NCBI GenBank assembly: GCA_037349315.1
Contig: JBAIAC010000030.1
Location: forward strand, 16,637,501 to 16,701,500
Reading direction: 5' to 3'
DNA: 64,000 nucleotides
DNA from: Chelydra serpentina
Taxonomy: Eukaryota; Chordata; Testudines; Chelydridae
Shown one piece after another: positions 35,520-48,705 of this stretch. A program made the position numbers and the translations under genes. Within the stretch, counting starts at the first letter, position 1. Each line of letters begins with the position of its first letter. The notes below the pieces were generated by a model. It was not told the origin of the DNA, did no database searches, and saw nothing but the letters and a program-made list of their open reading frames with translations.

Positions 35520-36502
35520 TGGTATTTGACTCCTCATAAATCAAGCCCTTTCTGTCTTCTTTAATCATACTTCATTTCTCTTCTCAGAACTCTAATTTTA
35601 GTCAGCAAGGTACCCAGGAGTGAGTGCAGTCATATAGGACCATACAGCAAGGAAGCACATATCACAATATCCACCTACAATCAAGGAAGTGAATGGCAGC
35701 ATAAATGCAACGTATCCATCGTGCCACATGGCCATTTCCCCAATGAGTCCACTGCAGCTGGCTATATCTCTCTAGTGGTCCTCTGGGAAGAGGGTGAATG
35801 CTGCTCCTGTCTCAGAGTCTGGGGCGCAGCCCTCCAGCTCTGTGGTTCAAGGTGCTTGTCCCCTTTTGGTGGGGTGTTAAAGTAATCCATCACAAAAAAT
35901 CAATAGGCTTCTGAAGCCCACAGAAAGCAGTGTCCTAGGCCCTAAGGAAGCCAAAGAAGCCAGCTCCTTCTCTTTTCTGAGAGGGCTTGGGCAGCCAAGG
36001 CTCTCCAGCAGTTTTCCAGTCAGGAACCTCTTCTTCCAGGGAACAGAGAGCTCTGACTTGCTGTCCTGCTGGCCTGAGCAGGGATCCTCCTTTTTAAGGG
36101 CCCACCCATATCGAGGCCTGACAAGCCTTACAGGTGTGTTGCATTGAGGGTGATTGTGCCCAGAAGAGCTCTTTAATTATTTCCTGATGGAAGGTAGGGA
36201 TCTGCCCCAAACCTCCATCCAGTTGTTTGTGAGCTCCAGTGAGGTCTGCTTCCATAAGACCGGATGCAAACTGCAAGGTTTGGAACTAAACCTTCAATTT
36301 TTCTGCATGGAGGAATGGGCAAATCCTGCTCCTAATGGAAAAATGTGAATCGAACTGCATAAGAGGAAGGGGATTTTCCACTGGTAATTTCCGCCCTCCA
36401 GCTCCCCATCCCATTGGTTTCCCCACAGCAGCAATGAGCTGTCTCATTGTACTAGCTCATCCCACATATAATTTTACTTTACCTTTTCCAGCAACTCATA
36501 AG

Positions 36503-36536
<34 letters not shown>

Positions 36537-36578
36537 TGCATAAACTATTTAAAATGGTCTTTTATTTTCTTTCTGTAG

Positions 36579-36620
36579 TACCACCTCCTCCACCTACCAC
36601 ACAAGAGCCCAGTACTACAA
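36579..36620 (+). CDS. DMBT1: Linker B (SID) exon, unit 9
   Basis: 42 bp, phase 1-1, I-PPPPPTTQEPSTT. Confidence 0.8.
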
Positions 36621-37059
36621 GTAAGTGAGAGAATAGTATTCCTGTTTCCTTGCCTATTTGAAAACAAACCTGTAATTTCACAGTGTGTTTACTTGAGTCC
36701 TAGCTCCAGTGGTTTACATAAACATGCCTACACTCCATAGTAAATCTGTAGTGCTCTACTCTGGTTTCTTACTAATCTGACAGTGGGAAATTATTCTCGT
36801 GTTGTCTCCTTTTCAAATTCCTCTAAACCCTCATCTACACTGGGGAGGTTTTGTAGCTATTCATGGAGCAGCCCTGGCACAAATCCCTACTCTGGTTGTG
36901 CTGCACAGGGATAAGTACCACTAAAGACTTTGGAATGCCTTACTCACCTAGATATATCCAGCCTTTGCTTTTCAAATGTCTGCCTTACCTTAGGACAGCC
37001 TTAGTGTTAGCACTAACTGAGTTTCAGTTAAATTTGTAGTGTGGTATATATTTTCCCTT

Positions 37060-37094
<35 letters not shown>

Positions 37095-37148
37095 TTCCCT
37101 TTCAGGGATGCTATTTTAACATTTGTCTTCTTCTTTTTGTATTGCCAG

Positions 37149-37181
37149 CTATAGTTGCCACACAAGAGATCAGTACAGCTA
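37149..37181 (+). CDS. DMBT1: Linker C (SID) exon, unit 9
   Basis: 33 bp, phase 1-1, T-IVATQEISTA. Confidence 0.78.
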
Positions 37182-37672
37182 GTAAGTCTTGCCTTACAGA
37201 ATGTTCTTTTCAATATGTGATCCATGTTTAAATGCCTATTGAAGGGGAGCTCATACATTCAAAGTGGATTTGCTGAATTCTCTCTTCCATCTGTATCCAG
37301 ACTATACACATGTATTCTCATGGATATAGCAATATCTGCAGAAGCAAATGCAATATTTCTTAATCTGGCTTTCTTTTCTGTTTGTTCAGTAGAAAATTAT
37401 TCTGGGGCAGCTATATTTCAGATTTTTCTAACTCATTGTCTAGTTCCATCATAAATAATGGTGAGAACACAGCTGTGTATGTCCCTGTATATAGTATCCA
37501 TGGTACCTTCGCTACCAGAGTTAATAATTTTATTTTAAGCTGAATTTCTGTACCTCTCCTTTTCATTTACCAGTGAACTGCTATGCCCGTCAAGTGTACT
37601 CAGGTGCTCAGCATTTCATTGTTCTTCACGTGCATGATATTTTATATGGATAACTATTAGGGCTTACAAATC

Positions 37673-38274
37673 ATCCAAGAAAAGATGGAATGCATGTGAT
37701 GCTTCATTGAGAGGGACAAAGAGAAGCCATTAAAACTAAATAGTGTAGAGTTGAAGTCTGTGCAACAGTTTAATGCCCTGGGTCACTGTTGAGCTATGAT
37801 GAATTTCCTGGATGCGGCTGTTAGGATCCCCATGATGAAGAGCAGTGGTTGTAAATGGAGGAAGTTGACGGGAATTTTCTGCGATAAGAATATGCCAAGT
37901 ACACTGTAAAGTGAATAAAAGTATGTGACTTGGCCAGCCGTGAGGTATGGGTCGGAATGCTGGCCAGTGAGGAGGAGAGAAGAACAACTGTTTCACACGG
38001 CCAAGATGAGAACGTTCAGGTGGATGCTGGGTAAGAGGAGAGCTGATAGACTATGCAGTGAAACAGTAGGAGCCATGATGTAGGGAGCCCCCATCACAGG
38101 AAAGCTGAGGGAATATCGATTGAGATGACTGTCATGTGAGATGACGAGATATGTTAAATCTTGGCCAGAGAGTAGAAGTGCTAGTAGTCAGAGAACAGAG
38201 ACCATGAGTAAGACATAGAAAAAGGTGGATCAAGACTCTGAAGGAGAACCTGAAGAAGGTAGGTGTTACCTTTG
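37673..38274 (+). mobile_element. LINE reverse-transcriptase remnant, unit 10
   Basis: Same fragment with the LDAAVR change; keeps GGTAGG at its end, unlike units 9, 11 and 12. Confidence 0.8.
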
Positions 38275-39257
38275 TGGTATTTGACTCCTCATAAATCAAG
38301 CCCTTTCTGTCTTCTTTAATCATACTTCATTTCTCTTCTCAGAACTCTAATTTTAGTCAGCAAGGTACCCAGGAGTGAGTGCAGTCATATAGGACCATAC
38401 AGCAAGGAAGCACATATCACAATATCCACCTACAATCAAGGAAGTGAATGGCAGCATAAATGCAACGTATCCATCGTGCCACATGGCCATTTCCCCAATG
38501 AGTCCACTGCAGCTGGCTATATCTCTCTAGTGGTCCTCTGGGAAGAGGGTGAATGCTGCTCCTGTCTCAGAGTCTGGGGCGCAGCCCTCCAGCTCTGTGG
38601 TTCAAGGTGCTTGTCCCCTTTTGGTGGGGTGTTAAAGTAATCCATCACAAAAAATCAATAGGCTTCTGAAGCCCACAGAAAGCAGTGTCCTAGGCCCTAA
38701 GGAAGCCAAAGAAGCCAGCTCCTTCTCTTTTCTGAGAGGGCTTGGGCAGCCAAGGCTCTCCAGCAGTTTTCCAGTCAGGAACCTCTTCTTCCAGGGAACA
38801 GAGAGCTCTGACTTGCTGTCCTGCTGGCCTGAGCAGGGATCCTCCTTTTTAAGGGCCCACCCATATCGAGGCCTGACAAGCCTTACAGGTGTGTTGCATT
38901 GAGGGTGATTGTGCCCAGAAGAGCTCTTTAATTATTTCCTGATGGAAGGTAGGGATCTGCCCCAAACCTCCATCCAGTTGTTTGTGAGCTCCAGTGAGGT
39001 CTGCTTCCATAAGACCGGATGCAAACTGCAAGGTTTGGAACTAAACCTTCAATTTTTCTGCATGGAGGAATGGGCAAATCCTGCTCCTAATGGAAAAATG
39101 TGAATCGAACTGCATAAGAGGAAGGGGATTTTCCACTGGTAATTTCCGCCCTCCAGCTCCCCATCCCATTGGTTTCCCCACAGCAGCAATGAGCTGTCTC
39201 ATTGTACTAGCTCATCCCACATATAATTTTACTTTACCTTTTCCAGCAACTCATAAG

Positions 39258-39291
<34 letters not shown>

Positions 39292-39333
39292 TGCATAAAC
39301 TATTTAAAATGGTCTTTTATTTTCTTTCTGTAG

Positions 39334-39375
39334 TACCACCTCCTCCACCTACCACACAAGAGCCCAGTACTACAA
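39334..39375 (+). CDS. DMBT1: Linker B (SID) exon, unit 10
   Basis: 42 bp, phase 1-1, I-PPPPPTTQEPSTT. Confidence 0.8.
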
Positions 39376-39814
39376 GTAAGTGAGAGAATAGTATTCCTGT
39401 TTCCTTGCCTATTTGAAAACAAACCTGTAATTTCACAGTGTGTTTACTTGAGTCCTAGCTCCAGTGGTTTACATAAACATGCCTACACTCCATAGTAAAT
39501 CTGTAGTGCTCTACTCTGGTTTCTTACTAATCTGACAGTGGGAAATTATTCTCGTGTTGTCTCCTTTTCAAATTCCTCTAAACCCTCATCTACACTGGGG
39601 AGGTTTTGTAGCTATTCATGGAGCAGCCCTGGCACAAATCCCTACTCTGGTTGTGCTGCACAGGGATAAGTACCACTAAAGACTTTGGAATGCCTTACTC
39701 ACCTAGATATATCCAGCCTTTGCTTTTCAAATGTCTGCCTTACCTTAGGACAGCCTTAGTGTTAGCACTAACTGAGTTTCAGTTAAATTTGTAGTGTGGT
39801 ATATATTTTCCCTT

Positions 39815-39849
<35 letters not shown>

Positions 39850-39903
39850 TTCCCTTTCAGGGATGCTATTTTAACATTTGTCTTCTTCTTTTTGTATTGC
39901 CAG

Positions 39904-39936
39904 CTATAGTTGCCACACAAGAGATCAGTACAGCTA
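39904..39936 (+). CDS. DMBT1: Linker C (SID) exon, unit 10
   Basis: 33 bp, phase 1-1, T-IVATQEISTA. Confidence 0.78.
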
Positions 39937-40427
39937 GTAAGTCTTGCCTTACAGAATGTTCTTTTCAATATGTGATCCATGTTTAAATGCCTATTGAAGG
40001 GGAGCTCATACATTCAAAGTGGATTTGCTGAATTCTCTCTTCCATCTGTATCCAGACTATACACATGTATTCTCATGGATATAGCAATATCTGCAGAAGC
40101 AAATGCAATATTTCTTAATCTGGCTTTCTTTTCTGTTTGTTCAGTAGAAAATTATTCTGGGGCAGCTATATTTCAGATTTTTCTAACTCATTGTCTAGTT
40201 CCATCATAAATAATGGTGAGAACACAGCTGTGTATGTCCCTGTATATAGTATCCATGGTACCTTCGCTACCAGAGTTAATAATTTTATTTTAAGCTGAAT
40301 TTCTGTACCTCTCCTTTTCATTTACCAGTGAACTGCTATGCCCGTCAAGTGTACTCAGGTGCTCAGCATTTCATTGTTCTTCACGTGCATGATATTTTAT
40401 ATGGATAACTATTAGGGCTTACAAATC

Positions 40428-41029
40428 ATCCAAGAAAAGATGGAATGCATGTGATGCTTCATTGAGAGGGACAAAGAGAAGCCATTAAAACTAAATAGTG
40501 TAGAGTTGAAGTCTGTGCAACAGTTTAATGCCCTGGGTCACTGTTGAGCTATGATGAATTTCCTGGATGCGGCTGTTAGGATCCCCATGATGAAGAGCAG
40601 TGGTTGTAAATGGAGGAAGTTGACGGGAATTTTCTGCGATAAGAATATGCCAAGTACACTGTAAAGTGAATAAAAGTATGTGACTTGGCCAGCCGTGAGG
40701 TATGGGTCGGAATGCTGGCCAGTGAGGAGGAGAGAAGAACAACTGTTTCACATGGCCAAGATGAGAACGTTCAGGTGGATGCTGGGTAAGAGGAGAGCTG
40801 ATAGACTATGCAGTGAAACAGTAGGAGCCATGATGTAGGGAGCCCCCATCACAGGAAAGCTGAGGGAATATCGATTGAGATGACTGTCATGTGAGATGAC
40901 GAGATATGTTAAATCTTGGCCAGAGAGTAGAAGTGCTAGTAGTCAGAGAACAGAGACCATGAGTAAGACATAGAAAAAGGTGGATCAAGACTCTGAAGGA
41001 GAACCTGAAGAAGATAGGTGTTACCTTTG
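40428..41029 (+). mobile_element. LINE reverse-transcriptase remnant, unit 11
   Basis: Same fragment, with the GATAGG end and LDAAVR change of unit 9. Confidence 0.8.
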
Positions 41030-42086
41030 TGGTATTTGACTCCTCATAAATCAAGCCCTTTCTGTCTTCTTTAATCATACTTCATTTCTCTTCTCAGAAC
41101 TCTAATTTTAGTCAGCAAGGTACCCAGGAGTGAGTGCAGTCATATAGGACCATACAGCAAGGAAGCACATATCACAATATCCACCTACAATCAAGGAAGT
41201 GAATGGCAGCATAAATGCAACGTATCCATCGTGCCACATGGCCATTTCCCCAATGAGTCCACTGCAGCTGGCTATATCTCTCTAGTGGTCCTCTGGGAAG
41301 AGGGTGAATGCTGCTCCTGTCTCAGAGTCTGGGGCGCAGCCCTCCAGCTCTGTGGTTCAAGGTGCTTGTCCCCTTTTGGTGGGGTGTTAAAGTAATCCAT
41401 CACAAAAAATCAATAGGCTTCTGAAGCCCACAGAAAGCAGTGTCCTAGGCCCTAAGGAAGCCAAAGAAGCCAGCTCCTTCTCTTTTCTGAGAGGGCTTGG
41501 GCAGCCAAGGCTCTCCAGCAGTTTTCCAGTCAGGAACCTCTTCTTCCAGGGAACAGAGAGCTCTGACTTGCTGTCCTGCTGGCCTGAGCAGGGATCCTCC
41601 TTTTTAAGGGCCCACCCATATCGAGGCCTGACAAGCCTTACAGGTGTGTTGCATTGAGGGTGATTGTGCCCAGAAGAGCTCTTTAATTATTTCCTGATGG
41701 AAGGTAGGGATCTGCCCCAAACCTCCATCCAGTTGTTTGTGAGCTCCAGTGAGGTCTGCTTCCATAAGACCGGATGCAAACTGCAAGGTTTGGAACTAAA
41801 CCTTCAATTTTTCTGCATGGAGGAATGGGCAAATCCTGCTCCTAATGGAAAAATGTGAATCGAACTGCATAAGAGGAAGGGGATTTTCCACTGGTAATTT
41901 CCGCCCTCCAGCTCCCCATCCCATTGGTTTCCCCACAGCAGCAATGAGCTGTCTCATTGTACTAGCTCATCCCACATATAATTTTACTTTACCTTTTCCA
42001 GCAACTCATAAGCTTTCTCTCTGTGTGTGTGTGTGTGTGTGTGTTGCATAAACTATTTAAAATGGTCTTTTATTTTCTTTCTGTAG

Positions 42087-42128
42087 TACCACCTCCTCCA
42101 CCTACCACACAAGAGCCCAGTACTACAA
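42087..42128 (+). CDS. DMBT1: Linker B (SID) exon, unit 11
   Basis: 42 bp, phase 1-1, I-PPPPPTTQEPSTT. Confidence 0.8.
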
Positions 42129-42567
42129 GTAAGTGAGAGAATAGTATTCCTGTTTCCTTGCCTATTTGAAAACAAACCTGTAATTTCACAGTGTGTTTAC
42201 TTGAGTCCTAGCTCCAGTGGTTTACATAAACATGCCTACACTCCATAGTAAATCTGTAGTGCTCTACTCTGGTTTCTTACTAATCTGACAGTGGGAAATT
42301 ATTCTCGTGTTGTCTCCTTTTCAAATTCCTCTAAACCCTCATCTACACTGGGGAGGTTTTGTAGCTATTCATGGAGCAGCCCTGGCACAAATCCCTACTC
42401 TGGTTGTGCTGCACAGGGATAAGTACCACTAAAGACTTTGGAATGCCTTACTCACCTAGATATATCCAGCCTTTGCTTTTCAAATGTCTGCCTTACCTTA
42501 GGACAGCCTTAGTGTTAGCACTAACTGAGTTTCAGTTAAATTTGTAGTGTGGTATATATTTTCCCTT

Positions 42568-42602
<35 letters not shown>

Positions 42603-42656
42603 TTCCCTTTCAGGGATGCTATTTTAACATTTGTCTTCTTCTTTTTGTATTGCCAG

Positions 42657-42689
42657 CTATAGTTGCCACACAAGAGATCAGTACAGCTA
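42657..42689 (+). CDS. DMBT1: Linker C (SID) exon, unit 11
   Basis: 33 bp, phase 1-1, T-IVATQEISTA. Confidence 0.78.
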
Positions 42690-43191
42690 GTAAGTCTTTT
42701 CTCACTCTTGCCTTACAGAATGTTCTTTTCAATATGTGATCCATGTTTCAATGCCTATTGAAGGGGAGCTCGTACATTCAAAGTGGATTTGCTGAATTCT
42801 CTCTTCCATCTGTATCCAGACTATACACATGTATTCTCATGGATATAGCAATATCTGCAGAAGCAAATGCAATATTTCTTAATCTGGCTTTCTTTTCTGT
42901 TTGTTCAGTAGAAAATTATTCTGGGGCAGCTATATTTCAGATTTTTCTAACTCATTGTCTAGTTCCATCATAAATAATGGTGAGAACACAGCTGTGTATG
43001 TCCCTGTATATAGTATCCATGGTACCTTCGCTACCAGAGTTAATAATTTTATTTTAAGCTGAATTTCTGTACCTCTCCTTTTCATTTACCAGTGAACTGC
43101 TATGCCCGTCAAGTGTACTCAGGTGCTCAGCATTTCATTGTTCTTCACGTGCATGATATTTTATATGGATAACTATTAGGGCTTACAAATC

Positions 43192-43793
43192 ATCCAAGAA
43201 AAGATGGAATGCATGTGATGCTTCATTGAGAGGGACAAAGAGAAGCCATTAAAACTAAATAGTGTAGAGTTGAAGTCTGTGCAACAGTTTAATGCCCTGG
43301 GTCACTGTTGAGCTATGATGAATTTCCTGGATGCGGCTGTTAGGATCCCCATGATGAAGAGCAGTGGTTGTAAATGGAGGAAGTTGACGGGAATTTTCTG
43401 CGATAAGAATATGCCAAGTACACTGTAAAGTGAATAAAAGTATGTGACTTGGCCAGCCGTGAGGTATGGGTCGGAATGCTGGCCAGTGAGGAGGAGAGAA
43501 GAACAACTGTTTCACATGGCCAAGATGAGAACGTTCAGGTGGATGCTGGGTAAGAGGAGAGCTGATAGACTATGCAGTGAAACAGTAGGAGCCATGATGT
43601 AGGGAGCCCCCATCACAGGAAAGCTGAGGGAATATCGATTGAGATGACTGTCATGTGAGATGACGAGATATGTTAAATCTTGGCCAGAGAGTAGAAGTGC
43701 TAGTAGTCAGAGAACAGAGACCATGAGTAAGACATAGAAAAAGGTGGATCAAGACTCTGAAGGAGAACCTGAAGAAGATAGGTGTTACCTTTG
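43192..43793 (+). mobile_element. LINE reverse-transcriptase remnant, unit 12
   Basis: Same fragment, with the GATAGG end. Confidence 0.8.
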
Positions 43794-44846
43794 TGGTATT
43801 TGACTCCTCATAAATCAAGCCCTTTCTGTCTTCTTTAATCATACTTCATTTCTCTTCTCAGAACTCTAATTTTAGTCAGCAAGGTACCCAGGAGTGAGTG
43901 CAGTCATATAGGACCATACAGCAAGGAAGCACATATCACAATATCCACCTACAATCAAGGAAGTGAATGGCAGCATAAATGCAACGTATCCATCGTGCCA
44001 CATGGCCATTTCCCCAATGAGTCCACTGCAGCTGGCTATATCTCTCTAGTGGTCCTCTGGGAAGAGGGTGAATGCTGCTCCTGTCTCAGAGTCTGGGGCG
44101 CAGCCCTCCAGCTCTGTGGTTCAAGGTGCTTGTCCCCTTTTGGTGGGGTGTTAAAGTAATCCATCACAAAAAATCAATAGGCTTCTGAAGCCCACAGAAA
44201 GCAGTGTCCTAGGCCCTAAGGAAGCCAAAGAAGCCAGCTCCTTCTCTTTTCTGAGAGGGCTTGGGCAGCCAAGGCTCTCCAGCAGTTTTCCAGTCAGGAA
44301 CCTCTTCTTCCAGGGAACAGGGAGCTCTGACTTGCTGTCCTGCTGGCCTGAGCAGGGATCCTCCTTTTTAAGGGCCCACCCATATCGAGGCCTGACAAGC
44401 CTTACAGGTGTGTTGCATTGAGGGTGATTGTGCCCAGAAGAGCTCTTTAATTATTTCCTGATGGAAGGTAGGGATCTGCCCCAAACCTCCATCCAGTCGT
44501 TTGTGAGCTCCAGTGAGGTCTGCTTCCATAAGACCGGATGCAAACTGCAAGGTTTGGAACTAAACCTTCAATTTTTCTGCATGGAGGAATGGGCAAATCC
44601 TGCTCCTAATGGAAAAATGTGAATCGAACTGCATAAGAGGAAGGGGATTTTCCACTGGTAATTTCCGCCTTCCAGCTCCCCATCCCATTGGTTTCCCCAC
44701 AGCAGCAATGAGCTGTCTCATTGTACTAGCTCATCCCACATATAATTTTACTTTACCTTTTCCAGCAACTCATAAGCTTTCTCTGTGTGTGTGTGTGTGT
44801 GTGTTGCATAAACTATTTAAAATGGTCTTTTATTTTCTTTCTGTAG

Positions 44847-44888
44847 TACCACCTCCTCCACCTACCACACAAGAGCCCAGTACTACAA
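44847..44888 (+). CDS. DMBT1: Linker B (SID) exon, unit 12
   Basis: 42 bp, phase 1-1, I-PPPPPTTQEPSTT. Confidence 0.8.
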
Positions 44889-45327
44889 GTAAGTGAGAGA
44901 ATAGTATTCCTGTTTCCTTGCCTATTTGAAAACAGACCTGTAATTTCACAGTGTGTTTACTTGAGTCCTAGCTCCAGTGGTTTACATAAACATGCCTACA
45001 CTCCATAGTAAATCTGTAGTTCTCTACTCTGGTTTCTTACTAATCTGACAGTGGGAAATTATTCTCGTGTTGTCTCCTTTTCAAATTCCTCTAAACCCTC
45101 ATCTACACTGGGGAGGTTTTGTAGCTATTCATGGAGCAGCCCTGGCACAAATCCCTACTCTGGTTGTGCTGCACAGGGATAAGTACCACTAAAGACTTTG
45201 GAATGCCTTACTCACCTAGATATATCCAGCCTTTGCTTTTCAAATGTCTGCCTTACCTTAGGACAGCCTTAGTGTTAGCACTAACTGAGTTTCAGTTAAA
45301 TTTGTAGTGTGGTAAATATTTTCCCTT

Positions 45328-45360
<33 letters not shown>

Positions 45361-45414
45361 TTCCCTTTCAGGGATGCTATTTTAACATTTGTCTTCTTCT
45401 TTTTGTATTGCCAG

Positions 45415-45447
45415 CTATAGTTGCCACACAAGAGATCAGTACAGCTA
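45415..45447 (+). CDS. DMBT1: Linker C (SID) exon, unit 12
   Basis: 33 bp, phase 1-1, T-IVATQEISTA. Confidence 0.78.
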
Positions 45448-45949
45448 GTAAGTCTTTTCTCACTCTTGCCTTACAGAATGTTCTTTTCAATATGTGATCC
45501 ATGTTTCAATGCCTATTGAAGGGGAGCTCATACATTCAAAGTGGATTTGCTGAATTCTCTCTTCCATCTGTATCCAGACTATACACATGTATTCTCATGG
45601 ATATAGCAATATCTGCAGAAGCAAATGCAATATTTCTTAATCTGGCTTTCTTTTCTGTTTGTTCAGTAGAAAATTATTCTGGGGCAGCTATATTTCAGAT
45701 TTTTCTAACTCATTGTCTAGTTCCATCATAAATAATGGTGAGAACACAGCTGTGTATGTCCCTGTATATAGTATCCATGGTACCTTCCCTACCAGAGTTA
45801 ATAATTTTATTTTAAGCTGAATTTCTGTACCTCTCCTTTTCATTTACCAGTGAACTGCTATGCCCGTCAAGTGTACTCAGGTGCTCAGCATTTCATTGTT
45901 CTTCACGTGCATGATATTTTATATGGATAACTATTAGGGCTTACAAATC

Positions 45950-46551
45950 ATCCAAGAAAAGATGGAATGCATGTGATGCTTCATTGAGAGGGACAAAGAG
46001 AAGCCATTAAAACTAAATAGTGTAGAGTTGAAGTCTGTGCAACAGTTTAATGCCCTGGGTCACTGTTGAGCTATGATGAATTTCCTGGATGCGGCTGTTA
46101 GGATCCCCATGATGAAGAGCAGTGGTTGTAAATGGAGGAAGTTGACGGGAATTTTCTGCGATAAGAATATGCCAAGTACACTGTAAAGTGAATAAAAGTA
46201 TGTGACTTGGCCAGCCGTGAGGTATGGGTCGGAATGCTGGCCAGTGAGGAGGAGAGAAGAACAACTGTTTCACATGGCCAAGATGAGAACGTTCAGGTGG
46301 ATGCTGGGTAAGAGGAGAGCTGATAGACTATGCAGTGAAACAGTAGGAGCCATGATGTAGGGAGCCCCCATCACAGGAAAGCTGAGGGAATATCGATTGA
46401 GATGACTGTCATGTGAGATGACGAGATATGTTAAATCTTGGCCAGAGAGTAGAAGTGCTAGTAGTCAGAGAACAGAGACCATGAGTAAGACATAGAAAAA
46501 GGTGGATCAAGACTCTGAAGGAGAACCTGAAGAAGGTAGGTGTTACCTTTG
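45950..46551 (+). mobile_element. LINE reverse-transcriptase remnant, unit 13
   Basis: Same fragment, with the LDAAVR change and GGTAGG end. Confidence 0.8.
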
Positions 46552-47602
46552 TGGTATTTGACTCCTCATAAATCAAGCCCTTTCTGTCTTCTTTAATCAT
46601 ACTTCATTTCTCTTCTCAGAACTCTAATTTTAGTCAGCAAGGTACCCAGGAGTGAGTGCAGTCATATAGGACCATACAGCAAGGAAGCACATATCACAAT
46701 ATCCACCTACAATCAAGGAAGTGAATGGCAGCATAAATGCAACGTATCCATCGTGCCACATGGCCATTTCCCCAATGAGTCCACTGCAGCTGGCTATATC
46801 TCTCTAGTGGTCCTCTGGGAAGAGGGTGAATGCTGCTCCTGTCTCAGAGTCTGGGGCGCAGCCCTCCAGCTCTGTGGTTCAAGGTGCTTGTCCCCTTTTG
46901 GTGGGGTGTTAAAGTAATCCATCACAAAAAATCAATAGGCTTCTGAAGCCCACAGAAAGCAGTGTCCTAGGCCCTAAGGAAGCCAAAGAAGCCAGCTCCT
47001 TCTCTTTTCTGAGAGGGCTTGGGCAGCCAAGGCTCTCCAGCAGTTTTCCAGTCAGGAACCTCTTCTTCCAGGGAACAGGGAGCTCTGACTTGCTGTCCTG
47101 CTGGCCTGAGCAGGGATCCTCCTTTTTAAGGGCCCACCCATATCGAGGCCTGACAAGCCTTACAGGTGTGTTGCATTGAGGGTGATTGTGCCCAGAAGAG
47201 CTCTTTAATTATTTCCTGATGGAAGGTAGGGATCTGCCCCAAACCTCCATCCAGTCGTTTGTGAGCTCCAGTGAGGTCTGCTTCCATAAGACCGGATGCA
47301 AACTGCAAGGTTTGGAACTAAACCTTCAATTTTTCTGCATGGAGGAATGGGCAAATCCTGCTCCTAATGGAAAAATGTGAATCGAACTGCATAAGAGGAA
47401 GGGGATTTTCCACTGGTAATTTCCGCCCTCCAGCTCCCCATCCCATTGGTTTCCCCACAGCAGCAATGAGCTGTCTCATTGTACTAGCTCATCCCACATA
47501 TAATTTTACTTTACCTTTTCCAGCAACTCATAAGCTTTCTCTGTGTGTGTGTGTGTGTGTTGCATAAACTATTTAAAATGGTCTTTTATTTTCTTTCTGT
47601 AG

Positions 47603-47644
47603 TACCACCTCCTCCACCTACCACACAAGAGCCCAGTACTACAA
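47603..47644 (+). CDS. DMBT1: Linker B (SID) exon, unit 13
   Basis: 42 bp, phase 1-1, I-PPPPPTTQEPSTT. Confidence 0.8.
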
Positions 47645-48083
47645 GTAAGTGAGAGAATAGTATTCCTGTTTCCTTGCCTATTTGAAAACAAACCTGTAAT
47701 TTCACAGTGTGTTTACTTGAGTCCTAGCTCCAGTGGTTTACATAAACATGCCTACACTCCATAGTAAATCTGTAGTGCTCTACTCTGGTTTCTTACTAAT
47801 CTGACAGTGGGAAATTATTCTCGTGTTGTCTCCTTTTCAAATTCCTCTAAACCCTCATCTACACTGGGGAGGTTTTGTAGCTATTCATGGAGCAGCCCTG
47901 GCACAAATCCCTACTCTGGTTGTGCTGCACAGGGATAAGTACCACTAAAGACTTTGGAATGCCTTACTCACCTAGATATATCCAGCCTTTGCTTTTCAAA
48001 TGTCTGCCTTACCTTAGGACAGCCTTAGTGTTAGCACTAACTGAGTTTCAGTTAAATTTGTAGTGTGGTATATATTTTCCCTT

Positions 48084-48116
<33 letters not shown>

Positions 48117-48170
48117 TTCCCTTTCAGGGATGCTATTTTAACATTTGTCTTCTTCTTTTTGTATTGCCAG

Positions 48171-48203
48171 CTATAGTTGCCACACAAGAGATCAGTACAG
48201 CTA
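48171..48203 (+). CDS. DMBT1: Linker C (SID) exon, unit 13
   Basis: 33 bp, phase 1-1, T-IVATQEISTA, ending in A. Joining SRCR 14 creates N-T-S. Confidence 0.78.
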
Positions 48204-48705
48204 GTAAGTCTTTTCTCACTCTTGCCTTACAGAATGTTCTTTTCAATATGTGATCCATGTTTCAATGCCTATTGAAGGGGAGCTCATACATTCAAAGTGG
48301 ATTTGCTGAATTCTCTCTTCCATCTGTATCCAGACTATACACATGTATTCTCATGGATATAGCAATATCTGCAGAAGCAAATGCAATATTTCTTAATCTG
48401 GCTTTCTTTTCTGTTTGTTCAGTAGAAAATTATTCTGGGGCAGCTATATTTCAGATTTTTCTAACTCATTGTCTAGTTCCATCATAAATAATGGTGAGAA
48501 CACAGCTGTGTATGTCCCTGTATATAGTATCCATGGTACCTTCGCTACCAGAGTTAATAATTTTATTTTAAGCTGAATTTCTGTACCTCTCCTTTTCATT
48601 TACCAGTGAACTGCTATGCCCGTCAAGTGTACTCAGGTGCTCAGCATTTCATTGTTCTTCACGTGCATGATATTTTATATGGATAACTATTAGGGCTTAC
48701 AAATC

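Larger units (their letters stand above)
34708..37462 (+). repeat. Array unit 9 (no SRCR; linkers B and C only)
   Basis: 2755 bp. Same deletion junction at about 35657-35663. (TG)14 at 36508-36535. Has GATAGG at the end of the LINE remnant, shared with units 11 and 12. Confidence 0.9.
37463..40217 (+). repeat. Array unit 10 (no SRCR; linkers B and C only)
   Basis: 2755 bp, same length as unit 9. Same deletion junction at about 38412-38418. (TG)14 at 39263-39290. Differs from unit 9 by a few point changes in the LINE remnant area. Confidence 0.9.
40218..42981 (+). repeat. Array unit 11 (no SRCR; linkers B and C only)
   Basis: 2764 bp. Junction at about 41167-41173. (TG)11 at 42022-42043. The 11 bp after the linker C donor that units 8-10 lack are present here and in units 12-13, so the block has two subfamilies. 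Confidence 0.9.
42982..45739 (+). repeat. Array unit 12 (no SRCR; linkers B and C only)
   Basis: 2758 bp. Junction at about 43931-43937. (TG)10 at 44784-44803. Confidence 0.9.
45740..48495 (+). repeat. Array unit 13 (no SRCR; linkers B and C only)
   Basis: 2756 bp. Last unit of the SRCR-less block. Junction at about 46689-46695. (TG)9 at 47542-47559. Confidence 0.9.

Noticed and set aside
31959..48495. Regular short repeats suggesting a satellite or CRISPR-like array
   Set aside because: The period is 2.75 kb, with exons, introns and a LINE fragment inside each unit; this is intragenic tandem duplication in a eukaryote.
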